64,000 nt of DNA, taken from positions 210,891-274,890 of the forward strand of contig RHPI01000560.1 of NCBI GenBank assembly GCA_009103225.1. The letters are read 5' to 3'. Below, piece after piece: positions 22,696 through 35,681 of this stretch (its first letter is position 1; every line of letters starts with the position of its first letter). The position numbers and the translations under genes are program-made. The notes under the pieces were generated by a model. The model was not told the origin of the DNA. It saw only the letters and a program-made list of their open reading frames with translations, and did not search any database. The DNA is from Chlorokybus atmophyticus. Lineage: Eukaryota; Streptophyta; Chlorokybophyceae; Chlorokybales; Chlorokybaceae.

Positions 22696-24522
22696 GCGCC
22701 TCACCTTATCACGCATCATCTGCATGCATGCCCATGTAATCAGAGAGTATGCACATTGCTGTTACTGTGTAGTGTTATTTATATAAATACAAGTTGGATG
22801 TGTAGCACGGTTGAAGACCTTAATACGACAATCATGTAAAGTTTACATGTATCATAAGCATAAAACATGGTATTTGAAGTAATTTGGATTGCAGGGTATT
22901 TTGAGCGCCACAGCATATTATTTTTACTTCGATGGTAGTGTAGGAACGCTGTCAACGCCTCCAAATTTCACACCACATGAAGTGTGGACTTACAATACAT
23001 GTGTTTCATGGTAGCTCTATTCTTCCAATTTGATCATGGTTTACCAAGCTGTCGCGGGCGCTCTCATGCCGGCTGATGTGCCGCGAACAAATTACATTCG
23101 TTTCGTACCGCCCTACAACTTAGCATAGTCAAGGCACAGTCATGTCAATGCACATGCATACTGCTATTTTAACTTGGTGTTTCTTATTAACACCGTAAAG
23201 ACAGATATATCGCTCATGCCAGTTGCCTTTGGATTTGCGCATGTGGTAGTCGTGTTATCTGTAAAGTGCAGGTAGCCAACCGTAAACACTTCGGTGCACA
23301 ATATTTAACAATGGCCGCAGTGTCAAGTTGCCCTGCAGCAGCTTTTTGTGGCTCGTGTGTAGGTGTGGTGTTATTATCTTTGCTCCTGTTTTGCTCTGCT
23401 GCACATACTATTATGATGCAGAGAAAATGCAAAGCATATAAGCCATATTCGTTATATCAACAGAAGATAGGTGTGGTGCTACTAGCTTTGTTGCTTCGTT
23501 GCTCTGCTATATTTGCTGCTGTGGGGACTGAAGTACATCAAAGCATAGCTACATTCACATCAGCTACAGGTAATATGTATAGGATAGGCATGGCAATGAT
23601 CCGAGCATGCATGGGTGTGCAAATGCATTCGCATGGTTGCGCATGTGCATTGGGTAGGCAGCTATGCATGCTAGCAACTCATTGCATGCAATGCATTGTA
23701 TAATGTTTACACAGCATTCGCACCATTGCAATCATGCTTACCAGAATTGTAGCATGCAGCCACCATCATCATACCACCTTCATTCCCGCTAGGCTATGTG
23801 CTGGTTCTACCATTACCATCCTAGCATGAACCTCTCAAGTTCCCACAGCCACCATACCTACCACATGGCCGGCACTGTCAGCTTGTGAGGAACAGCCTGT
23901 TGAATGGAATGGAATGAAGGTGATATGATGCTACCATAGCCACAAACTTCGTGGGCCCCACGCACCTCTATGCCACATGCAGGACCACCTAGATCATTCT
24001 ACCCACCACTTCCCCTACCGCCTCCATGTCAGTGCATGCATGCACGGCAGTGCTAGTCACCTGCACAGCGGCTGCCCGGTGACATGCCGCTCATTACCAT
24101 TCACCATGCAATGCACAAGTTTACGACACAGGACACTGGAATGACATCCAACATCTGCATCAAATTGTCGACACTCTGCACAGGCACGCACATACAACCA
24201 GCAACAGCTAAGGAGAATGAGGGTTACCTACACGAACCATCACACGAACCGTCATACACACCTACGCGAGCATGCTTAAATGCCTGCTTCTGCAGTACAC
24301 TACAATTATATCAACTCAATAACAGCCTTGACTACGCCTAAACAACATTGCGCAATGTCCCCAGTAATTGAAGGAATGTTCCCAACACTACAATGTGGAT
24401 GAGCAGCAGCCCCCGACTCAAGGGACGTGTGCAAGGGTCGGAGGCGCCAGAAAAGAACAGCCTTGGAGGCGCACACGCTTGTGGGAAGCCTTGCACGTAT
24501 CAGGATGCAACTTGAGGAGCAC
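22696..24522. other. Gene-free flank right of gypsy element
   Basis: No conserved coding frame. A duplicated motif AGGTGTGGTG near 23360 and 23468 lies in a 145-codon frame (23266-23703) that has no family features. Near 23720-24080 the sequence is rich in CCACCA/CATCA words. I see no element ends. Confidence 0.4.
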
Positions 24523-25413
24523 TTAACGCCCAGCAGCCCCATCATCTTGGACACGCACAAGCATTCCAGGGTTTGGCATCATGTGACGAGATGCTGCAGC
24601 CTCGATTGCACATGTATCTGCGTGGATATAACGCTGCTTCTCTGCGAAGCCACTTGGGGGGCAGGAAGCCCAGGGCGACTGGACGAAGGCATTGAGATAG
24701 CTCTGCTTCTCCAAGTGCACAGCGTATCTCTCATACTCTTCAGGGTCGACCGTCAACCGAAAGTCCATGCGGAAAAGGAACTCCAGCTCTAGTCTGTTCA
24801 TCTCTGCTGTCGTGACACCACCAACTTTGGCGTAGTAGGCGTTGTTGTAATACCTGCAGCACCAAATACTGTTAAGTTCGTTGCGCATGCAAGTGATATT
24901 ACTTCTGCTATACAATCAGAGGACTCAGGCACTACCTACTCGATGGAAGATTCAAACCGTGATGCAATTGCAAGGCTACCACGTCATCAGTGATGCGCAT
25001 GCAAGTGATATTGGCACTTACGCATCATCAAGGAACTTGGCAGCAATCATGACTGCGGCGATAATGAGACGGTGGACGTTGAGAGAGGTCAGAGGCATGG
25101 AAGCATGGCGGGTGGCCAGGCGGTCGATGTAACAGTACGCCACAATGAAGCAGGAAGGGCTGCAGTTGGCGTACTTGAATATCCGCTCCAGGTAGGAGTG
25201 CACACCAATGACGGGCGGCCGAAGCCCATGGAACACAGTCAGCTTGCTGTATGCCATGCCTGGGTAGACGCCGCCAGCGCAGCGCTCGTTGCGCGCGACA
25301 GCACGCTCCAGCACGGACGCCACCGCAGCCAACACCCGAGGCTTCGTCTCCTCCGTGCAACCAGCCATGGTGCCCAGCGCACCCGCTCCGGGCAATGTCA
25401 ATATGCCCACCAT
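24523..25413 (-). CDS. CYCP: P/U-type cyclin (PHO80-like)
   Basis: Plant P/U cyclin, a PHO80-like partner of A-type CDKs with roles in phosphate or nutrient signalling in other organisms. Two exons, 25413-25022 and 24853-24523, join in phase 2 to give 240 residues, the normal size. Exon 1 carries VFHGLRPPVIGVHSYLERIF, KYANCSPSCFIVAYCYIDR and HRLIIAAVMIAAKFLDD; exon 2 continues YYNNAYYAKVGGVTTAEMNR and LELEFLFRMDFRLTV. The cyclin box is complete. The first in-frame ATG (25413) was chosen; a second at 25368 (MAGCTEETKPRV) is possible. The C-terminal 60 residues are not conserved. A GC-rich upstream zone (25414-25700) probably holds the promoter and 5' UTR. Confidence 0.93.
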
Positions 25414-28400
25414 CCCTCCAGCGCCCAACCAACCACCCCGCCCAGCCCTTACGCCTCCCGCCCCACCCGAGAGTTGTTGTCGGGCATCTCCGACCGACCG
25501 CCGCCCCCTCGCCGCCTCACACGGAGGCGGCCCGAGGCCTCTGCAACTTCACCAACAGCCCCACCCGCCCAACCACCCGCACGCCACCACCACCACCGCC
25601 GCCTACGCCGCCTTCTCGTCCTTCGCCTCGGCCGCCGCTTGCAAAACCCTAAGCTGCCACGCCTCCAATTCCCGCGCCCATAAGTTAACCGCTGGCGCCC
25701 TTTTTGTTTTTCGCTCCTCCAACGATGCGCTCATTCTGCGCTTTTCTCGGTTACATAACCGCCGTTGATCTTTGTCCTTTAACCGGCGCGCGTGGCACTG
25801 AGCGTGCTTTAACCGCCCGCTGAGGCAGCCAACACGGGTCGAAATCTAACCAAATCTCGCTGAAAGCGGTTACCGCGTGTGCACAGCGTTTCATGGTTTA
25901 AAGCGCCATTTATCTGCACCGTTGGGCCTTGAATTAATATCGCGGCCGCCGCCGCTGGCTTGGCGCACAGCTGTCAGCACCGAGCCTCGGCCGGCTGTCG
26001 CCGGTCACGTTGCAGCACGACAGTTCTAGGCCTACGTAGGATAATTGTTGACCGCCGTAGTGACGCAGGTCGGCGTCATCGGCGTGACGGCGACCGGCAG
26101 CAACGGTCATCAGCCGTTGCAGTCGGTCTAAAAGCGCAAAAGATCATCGGGTGCATGTGCGAAACCGGCGAGACACAGCGACGGCCGGATAAGCTCATTC
26201 AACCGGCACAGCCGGACAAAGAAGGAATGCTGCCGATAATAACAGTGTTTGCTTGCAATGTCAGGCCGAAGTGTACCGGTCGACACCCCTTCCCAACAGC
26301 TGCCCCACAACGGCACTCCGGCTGCCCTGAAGTGCCCTGAAGTGCCCGCTAACAGTGTCCACGCTGGAAAGGCGATAAGTTCAAACGTGCGAGCGTGACG
26401 TGGAACTTCAGGAACGATGACGCAAACAGACGGCACCAGCAGTTATGGCACAACCATCTTAGTAATTAGTTATTGTACACACATTATGTAATATATATAT
26501 TTATGGTTATCATACTCAATCAATAATAAACTCTATTATACTCCCATATGTATCTTACATACTTTTTATACAGTGCAATGGATGCATAAGATCATTGGAG
26601 CATTGTAATTCATTTTAAGACACATTATGATGTGAAAACTTCCCCATTAAATATATATAATATATACTATTATCGCATGTAAATAACGGTTATTCACAAC
26701 GTATGATGCATGGCAACAAGTGCTGTGGTTATATATGCTTGTACTAAACGTGTTCTTTTGTATATTACACCAACAATAATTTTGTTAATTGCAACGATGC
26801 AGAGTAAGCATTCGACAATATCTGCTTCATGTTTCAAATTTACCTTTTTGCCATCTTGCATATGTGCAACTTGCAGTTTATCCGAGTGCATGCAATGGCG
26901 GTTAAAATCAATTATGTTAAAGAGCAGCAATGTACCAATGTATACGTACTTGAAAACTATAATATACGTGCCACATTAAGACAGTATTCATTATAAATGT
27001 CGCATGTATGTAATATGCAATATATGGAATACTCAGCAATATGTGTGCACTCAACAATATAAGGTAAATCGGAAAAATGAAGGTTTCTATGAATTGTGCT
27101 TAAGTTGACACTCGTATTATATAAGTTTGAAACGATATACTGTGGTTTTTATGCCACGCAAGACCATAATTGTTTGCAGCTTCATAACCAAAGTGTTAAA
27201 TATTACTTTTGCAACTGCATGCTCCAGATTGTGCCTAGCTAAGTGTATAGAGCAGCAGACTAGCCATTAATGACTTGCGATGAATGTACAATCATGTACT
27301 CGAAAAAAGTTGCTGCTACATGGCATTGGCTCATTGTGCCATAATGAGTGCATGCACCGGTGTGGCCCACATCAACGCACTCACATGCATATAGTATGCA
27401 ACCGAATAGTCATACATTGTACATCTTTTAAACATGAGGGCATATTATTGATACTATACCCATGGCATAAAGCTTTTGAATGTGGCGAAGCACCAAACAT
27501 GAATACATATAAGGCCTTTAACAATATGTTTCGAATGACCAATCGTCCTAACAAGAGAGTTTAAAAGTATGTAGTCTTTATGTACAAAAGAAAGTCCTTG
27601 ATGCCATGCACATCATCCACCCGAGAGGAGAATACTTTCTGCCGCTATATTAGGCTTAAAAGTGTTCAATGGGGCGCTTGTTATGAGATTGTGTCATATT
27701 GCTCAAAGTACAAAGCTCAACAATGTTGTGTTTAGGTTGAATTGGAGCCTTTTTTCGAGGATTTTGCATGAAGGAAAACGCCTCATTCTGGACTGTGCTT
27801 ATTGAGCGCATATAAAGGAATATCACGTTTAGCACGCTTGCTGTATCATACCATTACCGTATGTATCATAAGAAGTTGCTGTTCAACTTGCATGGACAAG
27901 CTGTTATGATTGATTTATCGGATCAATATAGGAAGTGATGGCATCACTTTCTATACAGTTGACCAAAAGTTTTGTTGCAAACACGGTGTTGTACTTTGTT
28001 TTGTGTGATGTGTATATATGATACAAGAGGTTATTAATTATCATAATTGTCGCTAGCAGCATTTGTGCCATGGATTATTGCACGAATTGCCCAATACTAC
28101 AACGCCAACCTACATGCATGAGCGGAATCAGCGTGTACAAGTAGTATATGCAGTGTACTGCAATATCAAAAATTGTACCTATACCAAGCTTGAGATCAAC
28201 CTCTACAGCGAGGGCATTATGCCGCGCACATCAATAAATCAAGTTACGTTTGCGCCAACATTATTAGACTGCGGCCTTACTTTACTTGATCCTAGTCGCG
28301 CATGTGGCGTGTGTTTAATACGTGTGCACTGTTGTTGAAGCCGTGGCCTCTGTCATGCCCATAATACTTACTCTCATGATGTGGTTGGTGATAGCTAAGT

Positions 28401-28936
28401 GAACAATTGGCCCCCAAATTGAGTAAGTCTGCAATTGGTTGCCGTTTGCACACTGCTTGCTTGCTAAATGTGGCCCCGGGGAAACTCTTGAGCTTGCTTG
28501 AAAGCGCAGCTCTACAGTTGGTTACGTGTTGCTTGTCCCATCAGCAAGAACCTCATGCATCGCATGTAACCACAACTTGCCTACATTGCAACCATTACGC
28601 CAGCCTGAAGTCGCCCCAACTTGTGTTAGCTAAATATTTACTCATGACCTAACAATTCCGTAAAGCAAGGATGACTATCCAGGCCATTGTTCAAAATATG
28701 CAAAGGGGAACTCGCACGTGTGCACTTGTGTTGTCTTTGCTTTATGGGCATGTGTTGCTAGGCGGTAAGCCAAGTGTGGTATCCCAAGCCACACTTGGAG
28801 CAGGTCGCACCATATGATAGCAGGACACAACCTCTACGAGGTGTTATGAGCACTAATGGTAAGCCACTAGGTGACATCATACAAGACCACCTGACTACGA
28901 TGTTGACGGCAGTGCACGCTTCACAATGCTCCATAG
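25414..28936. other. Gene-free region with AT-rich segment
   Basis: 25414-26440 is GC-rich, with repeated CCGGC/GACGGC words and the cyclin promoter. From about 26450 to 28400 the composition turns visibly AT-rich, with runs such as ATATATATTTATGG and only short frames. No conserved gene, RNA or element end is visible. 28400-28936 returns to mixed composition without a gene. Confidence 0.5.
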
Positions 28937-31426
28937 TTACACCACTCTCAGCAGGTTGTTCTCATGCCCGTTGTTGCTGACAACTTCCCTACGTGGATCA
29001 GCAACCCAGTTGCCATCCACAATGAACTTCGTCTGCAGCGGTAGTCCAGCACAATTTTCAGGCCCCAAAGCATTAAGAGCGGTACAAACCAAGAGTGTTT
29101 GAAGTAAAACGTGCATAGAGATAAACCACCATGCAAAGGCTGGGTTGCGTTGCTGCAAGTGGCAAACAGCCTGAAACAGTCGATGTATCAGCAACATACC
29201 TCATAGCAGCCTGGGTACAAACGCAGTTCTGCAACAAAGAGCCTCTCTCCGCGCGCACCACTTGCAGAATGGTCAGGTTCCAGCTCAATGTAATGTGTCC
29301 AGCCATCAAAGGCACCCGAGAGCAGCACTTGGTTCGCAACACCCCACCATTCAACGCGCACCTGAGCAGAACACGGTGACGTGGCAGTTTATTTATTTTA
29401 AAGACAGCGGATATGGTGCTCTTCAGTATCCCAGGCATGACATTGCATCGTCTACCGCTTACCTTCCTTAATTGAGAAAGCGCAGCTTCTGCTGCGGACA
29501 AGCGAGCGTCTTGCTCTTGCAACTGACGCCGTGCAGCTGACAATTCAGCGACAGCGTTTGCCCGAAACTTGTTGAGTGAACCCTGTCAGTCGGTAAAACA
29601 CATAGGTTAAACCCCAAAATCTCCCCAACACGATACTGACAATGTTGATGCTGCTCAACTCTGGACATAGTACCTGAGCTTGCTGCAATGCTGTTCTCAA
29701 TGCTCCCAGCTCTGCCTCACGGGCTGCAAGAATGTCATTTACGCGCGCAATCTCCTGCTGCATTGTGCCGTTGTCGCCCCAAAGACTTTGGTCTCCCTGC
29801 TTTTCCATGCAATTATGACTTTGGACTATTCACTGTAGCACACGTTACTGCAAACGAATACTCACATGCTGCATGACCTGCGCTGTGCTTGAGGCTACTA
29901 CTACTGCTGTCTGCTGCTCCTCTTCACCAACCTTCTCCCCTCGCCGCCTTCTCTCCAACAACCTGATCAAACCACCACTGGTCATATGCGATGAATCCCA
30001 ATGAGAATGCACATGCATATGATAGTGTGAATGAAGCAAAAAGTGCACAACATGTCAACATAGCTGCGCTGCATCAACCTGCGGAGCTGTTGCCCTTTCA
30101 TTGCAGCTGTGTTGTCAGTCTCTTCAACCGGCGCGTCAAACACGAAGCCCTGTTCCCGCGCGTGAAGCTCCTACCAACACCATGACAAAGAGGAGTTGAT
30201 ACATTGGATGAGTCACATGGGAACATGACAACTCACCTGCTCTCGCATCTGCTTTAGTCGCTGCTGAAGGCTATCCGTTGATGTGTCCCTCTCTTCATCC
30301 CAAGGTTGTGGGCTTGACCCAGTCAACTCTTCATCTTGGTCGCCAATGCAAGGTGGCATGGCCAAGCTTGAGCTTACTGGCGGCCAATCAGAGTCATCCC
30401 AGCTGGGCGCAGCAGCTGTTGATGCGTAGTCTGCACTTGATGTTGTGCGCCCGTTGCCAGAAGAATCACGGTCGGGAAGCACCTGAGGTTGCGTCGCATC
30501 TGCAGCCAGCATGGCATTATCAATGATTTGTTACATGCATTGTGCATTGGAAGGGAACAGTAGGCTGCTACAACCTGCTGCTGGATTCGAGCCGCCAGCA
30601 TTCAACCCTCTGCCTGTGCGCACAAATAGAGCAGCTCGTTCTTGAAGAGACAGTACTGGATTGCTGTCATTTGTTTTGGAATCGTCCTGACTGTTCAGCG
30701 CAGCGTCTCATATTTCAGCGGGCTCGTGAACATGCAAATGCAGAAACCAATACAGTGCAATGGTCTCGATGACAATAAAAACAAGGGTAAACGCTGAGGT
30801 TGCCCTGCACTTGTTGCTGATGGACAGTATCACAAAGCATTGCACAACGAGATCTAAGCGCTCACTTTCTGGGAGAAGGTCCTGAAGGGTTTTGCGCCTG
30901 GCACAGCACCAAACGACTGCTCCTGGCTGTGATGCTGGGCGTCCTGCGTGCAACTCCACCATCAATGTGGCATGCATGGCTCAGGATTCAAGTGGCGTAC
31001 CGCACAATCAGCTCACACTGCAGCACAAATGTAGCATGCAAGGTCTAGTGTTGTGCCGTGCATAAATCCTAGGAAGGTCTGATTGCACAGTACAGCATGG
31101 CTTGCATGCGCAAGTGCAACCACTGAAGATAAAACAGTACAGCGGATGCTTCAAACATGCAACATTTTGCAAATTGCATACGTAAGAGCAATAAAAACCA
31201 ACAGACATGCAGAAGCAATGTACCTGTTGCCTGCTCGCATTGAGCCCAGGCCATGCTCACGGAGGCTCGCAGCAGCAGGCAGCGGCGGCAGCGAGCACGC
31301 CTGCTGCTGCTGGGCGGCAACAACCCGAGCAGAAAAGTACTGCTGATGCAATGCAGCTGACGCTGAGCTCGCCGCGCTCCTCCCTGACGCCCCGGCCACC
31401 GCCGCCGCCGGCCCAACCGCCGCCAT
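28937..31426 (-). CDS. PTST: PTST/FLO6-like starch protein: coiled coil + CBM48
   Basis: Plastid protein resembling PROTEIN TARGETING TO STARCH/FLO6, which bring starch synthases or priming glucans to the growing granule. Nine exons (31426-31224, 30897-30866, 30499-30237, 30170-30079, 29962-29866, 29796-29674, 29582-29463, 29361-29200, 29032-28937) encode 395 residues; all phases close. Order: an Ala/Ser-rich transit-like start (MAAVGPAAAVAGASGRSAAS), an acidic Ser-rich region, coiled coil (LLERRRRGEKVGEEEQQ; QQEIARVNDILAAREAELG; ARRQLQEQDARLSAAEAAL), then a C-terminal CBM48 glycogen/starch-binding domain (EWWGVANQVLLSGAFDGWT ... LRLYPGCYE ... TKFIVDGNWVADP ... NNGHENNLLRV). Coiled coil plus a C-terminal CBM48 is the PTST architecture. 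Which PTST clade it belongs to needs a tree. Its start faces the plastid FKBP gene, 308 bp away. Confidence 0.85.
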
Positions 31427-31734
31427 GCCCGCCCCGGCCACGCATATGCCACTGACAAGCTTAGTTGGCGCCTCCCGCAAAAGCCAATCGATCGCGATCC
31501 GCTGACTGACCGCGAATTGGCGGCCTTTCCGACCCGGCTCGAGTGCGATGGATCACTTTTGATGAGACAGCAATGCATTGCGTGGAACTGCCGTGCATTA
31601 GACGTCTGTTACGTCGCTTTGGTTGTTGCTGCGGGCAGCGTTGCCGTCCTGATTGGTGTCGCAGTCGTCGTCGGCGGCGTAGCGGTCAGCTAGCTTAGGT
31701 CTCGAGGTGGGAAGGAGAGAGAGCTCCTATCTCC
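31427..31734. promoter_or_regulatory. Divergent promoter region, PTST / FKBP
   Basis: 308 bp between two start codons of plastid-targeted proteins. It contains both 5' UTRs. Co-regulation is an inference from spacing only. Confidence 0.5.
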
Positions 31735-33294
31735 ATGAGCGCAGCTGTGGTTTCCTGTTCCACGTCGTCGTTCGCGGCGGCGGCGACCTCTTCTGCTGCT
31801 GGGTTGAGAGCAGGTGACCGTCGCTGTGGTTGTGGTGGTCATGGTCCTTGTCTTTGTCCTTGTCATCTTTGCGTGGAAATGCGTTTGACTCTGCGTGTGC
31901 CTTTCTTGCAGGAGGAAGACGCAAGCAGGCTTCTTCGCCTCTGCTGCCGTCGCCGGAGCGCACGCTGCCTTTGCGTCTGGCTTCTTGCCGCGGACGTAGC
32001 AGAAGCAGTCAGCTTGGCATGGCGTCCGCACCAGCCACTGAGCAGCAGCTGAGTGTGATCAAAGCCGCTGTTGCAAACGACAACAAGAAGCGAGCGAAGG
32101 ACACCGACACTGTGGTGAGACTTTATTGCACGGACACGCGCGCACATGCACACTCACACACATGCACACACACGCACGCACACACACACACACACGCGAG
32201 CACATGCACATGCACACAATCGCAAGGGTTGTGGGGTTGCTTAAAGAGCAGTATTCATCCAATTACAGCATTTGCGTCTGTGGCAGGCTGTGAGCAGTTT
32301 CTTGGCAGTGTCGCTCGATGCCGGTAGCTTGCAATGTTGGCATTATCGGCAAGTTGCATGCATGCGATTGACGGCGGTTCAGGCTTGCACATATGAAGGT
32401 TAACAAGAAAGCCTTCGAGTATACCAAATATTGCATGCTTGGTGCTGTGACAGTACTCCCAGTTACTACGCAGCTTTGTGATGTAAGCTCACCTGTTTGC
32501 CCTAGAATGTGCGGCACAGTGCAGTGCTTGCATTCTGCAGCTGTGACTGTCATTTTGCATCCGTGAAACCAATTCTTTTGCGGCCAGGCCATTCACTACA
32601 TTGGCAAGCTGGCTACAGGCCATGTGTTCGCATCAACGAGGAAAACGATTCAGTCTGCTGCGACCAACGATCGCTGCTTTGTGTTCAGGCTGAGTGACGA
32701 GTATGTCATAAAGGTAAGCGTGCAAGAACCGCAATGCTCCTTGTTTGAATGACAAAACTGTTGTAAACAACACATGTTGTGTGTTACTCACACCTGCATG
32801 TCTCAGAGTGGCATCAGTCATGTGCTTTGAGGCACAGATCTGTGCTCTGCGCTTGGGGTGCACCTCAACTTGTGATGTTGTTTGGTTCCAGGATCCTATG
32901 ATGAAGCAGTTCAACTCGCATGTGCTTGGCATGGCGGTCGGTGACAAAGTGCAGTTCACTGTGCCGAAGAGCGAGTCCTACCCGTATGACAGGTCATTGC
33001 TGCTTGAGCTCCCGCACTCAAAGCTCACAGAGCATCTCAAGGTTGGGGACTTTGCTTCGCTACCAACAGGTACCTTGTGGTACATCTAATTGGTATTACG
33101 ATCCGAAGGCGCGTATGCGAGTGCTTTTGGGGCAACCCACACACTTACAGCGCACATTGGGTGCAGGGCGTAACATGAGAGTTGCTCGCGTAACCGACAA
33201 AACAGTGATACTTGATGGCAACAATCCTTTGGCTGGAAAGGAGCTCCACTTTGATGTGGAGCTGATTTCCATTCAGGAGGGTTTGATAGAGTAA
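31735..33294 (+). CDS. FKBP-type prolyl isomerase, plastid-targeted (SlyD-like)
   Basis: Peptidyl-prolyl cis-trans isomerase of the FKBP family. Exons 31735-31813, 31912-32114, 32588-32713, 32892-33069 and 33167-33294 give 237 residues with exact phases. The first 60 or so residues are Ser/Ala/Arg-rich (MSAAVVSCSTSSFAAAATSS ... RGRSRSSQLG), a good organelle transit peptide. The FKBP core follows: AIHYIGKLATGHVF, then FNSHVLGMAVGDKVQFTVP. A SlyD-like ending follows with VGDFASLP, VARVTDKTVILDGNNPLAGK and ELHFDVELI. NxPLAGxxLxFxVxL is characteristic of SlyD-type FKBPs. The usual DSS of the FKBP loop is not present (FASTRKT), so activity may be altered. Intron 2 holds a long CA repeat. An alternative start is the internal ATG of MASAPATEQQ. 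Confidence 0.87.
32133..32222 (+). repeat. CA-rich microsatellite in FKBP intron 2
   Basis: Imperfect (CA)n with CACG and CATG interruptions, wholly within the intron. Confidence 0.85.
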
Positions 33295-35681
33295 ATAATG
33301 TGCACGTAAGCAGCGCTTGCTGTGTCAAGTGCACCTTATTGCGCAGCGCTAGTGACTTACATTGTAGTTGAAAACCGGTCTGCAGGTCTACAGTGCGCAT
33401 GGCTGACTGTTGCTGGTTGATATGCTTTCAATTGCCTACTCACAATATGTTCTGTGTTGGTATGCAATGCGCTCGCAAAAGCTGTTGTTGCCCTTGTCGT
33501 GGTGTACAGAATATGCAATGCGGGGTTGAGACATGCACGACACATGCAACCATCACAATGGCACAAACTGTATCATCCATAACACCACCACCGGGCTATA
33601 TATACAGGTTTTCAGGTACGAGGTGCCTCTTGCATCTTTTGTACACTAAGGTGCTGTTTCTCCAAGCTCATGCAAAATTATTCAAGGCATGCACACATCA
33701 ATGGCGGAACTGTACACAAGATGCGGAGTGCCATGGCCCACATTGAATGTGCTGGCATGCAATGGCCCACAATGAAACACCACGAGACTCCCTTGTACTG
33801 TACTTGTGGGCTTGCTTAGTGACGAGTCTGCACTGCAGGCCACTTGTGCATGGTGCCTGTGGTGTTGGATGCAAGGCAATGCATCCAACCCAACCCTGCA
33901 GTCACGCAGTTTACTACTTGGGTATTGCGAGCATATGAATACATCAGCCCATGTGGGCAGGTAATTGACACTATTACGCATTTAGTTAATAGGATGTGCC
34001 ATGCGCAAATATGCATAAAGTTTATATCATAGGGCAAAGAAGCAGTCCAAATGCACAACAAGCAGCAAGCAAACTAGGCACAAAGCTACAAACACTATTT
34101 CAACAACATCGTCACACCAAGCTACGTATTGTCATCCCTGCCTACACTGCACAAGCATACTCACACGCATGCCAGCGGCATGCAACAAAGACAGGCAAGA
34201 GCAACACTTCAATTCTCACTAGGGCTTCACAACTATGTGCACCACATGCACTATGTGCTCTAGACGGGGCGGGGCAGTAGGATGCAGTGACAAGCAGCAA
34301 TCGAGAACCAACCAACCAACCAATCAACCTGAGCACACATGCACATGCGTAAGGTAGAAACCCAGGAGAGCGGCGCAGGAGCAACAGCAATAACAAGGCG
34401 TGAGGGTGCAGGGTGGGAAGGCGAGTGTGCTGTGCGTGGCTGTGCAAATGGGTTGCAACACCGCCACTGCTGCTTGTCCCGAGTCCTTGCTTGGGCAGCC
34501 GCTGCAGGTGACTCGCCCCACGGAGGAGGCGGACGTTACAATAGCAGGGACGATTGCTAGCACATGTTAGGGGGCCATGAGTAGCCTGATTGCTGTCCTT
34601 GCTGCCGTGCATGTAGTTGGTGGCTAGGTACGGACATGATGTACGTTGTGCTCGCGTTTTTGTTAATGCCAATGGTGTTTGATGGGGCAGCATGCATGTA
34701 TAGGCTTTCCGGTGGTTCTGATACAATTGAGCTCAACCCCCCCTCCCCCCCCCCCACACACACAACACACACGTAGGCAGCAGCAAAGCATTAGTAAGGC
34801 ATTGGCAAGGGCATGGTGAGCTATGTGCTTGCAGCTAAGTGCACGAGCGGGGTGAGGGCGTGGGGCAGAGCAGCAAGCATCAAGCAGGGTACAACTTAGC
34901 CGAGCTGAGCAACAAGCGCTCAAGGTTAGGCAGGTGTTGTGGTAGAGGGGGGGGTAGAGCAGGCCGCAGCAAGGTAGGGCAGCAGCAGCAGGCAACGGGT
35001 TGGCGAGAAGGGCGGGGATGCTGTGCTGTGCTGTCCGTGAATGGCAAAGTTGTATGTGTATAATTGGGAGGTCTAGAATAGTGCTAGTGCATTACGTATA
35101 AACTAGCACTGTGTAACAGCCCGGTGGTCGTGTGTAAGAGATAGTATGCTAGATTATTGGTGTATATGAACATGCTTGCATGTTGGTTGGTCTGCAACTG
35201 TGTGCGTCATGCATGCCTATAACTGCCACGCGCATATCCTGTGCGCTGCTTATGTGCTGCAGGTATGACTCAATTTGTGCATGCTTGTATGACTAATGGG
35301 ATTGGGAAGTTGGCCACCCCGTGGTTTGAAGGGTGTATGGTATGCTGCTGTTCGATGGCATGTCAGCATGGTTGGTGAGTGGCCTTGCGTACATGTGATG
35401 CTGCATCCCATATACACGAAATTCCCATAGCATTAATTAAACACCGCTGGCAAGCCAGCAAGCTAGCTAGCAGATCGAACATGCACATCAACTGCCATGG
35501 AAACTGGTCTGCGGGACATGCGGGCCAAACTGGAAGCATTTTACATTTACACAATAGATACATCACAAGGGGACTGGCCTTACACAATGGCAACTACAGT
35601 CCGTTGGCTACCACAGCCAATCACTTATTTACACCACACTAATATCAGGTAACACAAGTTGACCAATGCACACAGGTTGTC
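33295..35681. other. Convergent intergenic region FKBP / bZIP
   Basis: About 2.4 kb without conserved coding potential. A C-run lies at 34737-34754. Frames in 34142-34726 are low-complexity and not conserved. Confidence 0.4.
35639..35643 (-). terminator. Candidate TGTAA poly(A) signal (bZIP)
   Basis: TGTAA on the minus strand, 38 nt past the stop at 35682. It supports that stop as the real end of the bZIP transcript. Confidence 0.45.

Noticed and set aside
23266-23703. 145-codon frame next to the retrotransposon
   Set aside because: No family features, Cys- and Met-rich random composition and internal repeated words; not supported as a gene.
25072-25683. Long proline- and arginine-rich frames on the plus strand
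   Set aside because: They are antisense shadows of the GC-rich cyclin exon 1 and its upstream region, with low-complexity translation.
32133-32222. CA repeat considered as a CRISPR-like or telomeric array
   Set aside because: It is a plain dinucleotide microsatellite in an intron with no spacers.
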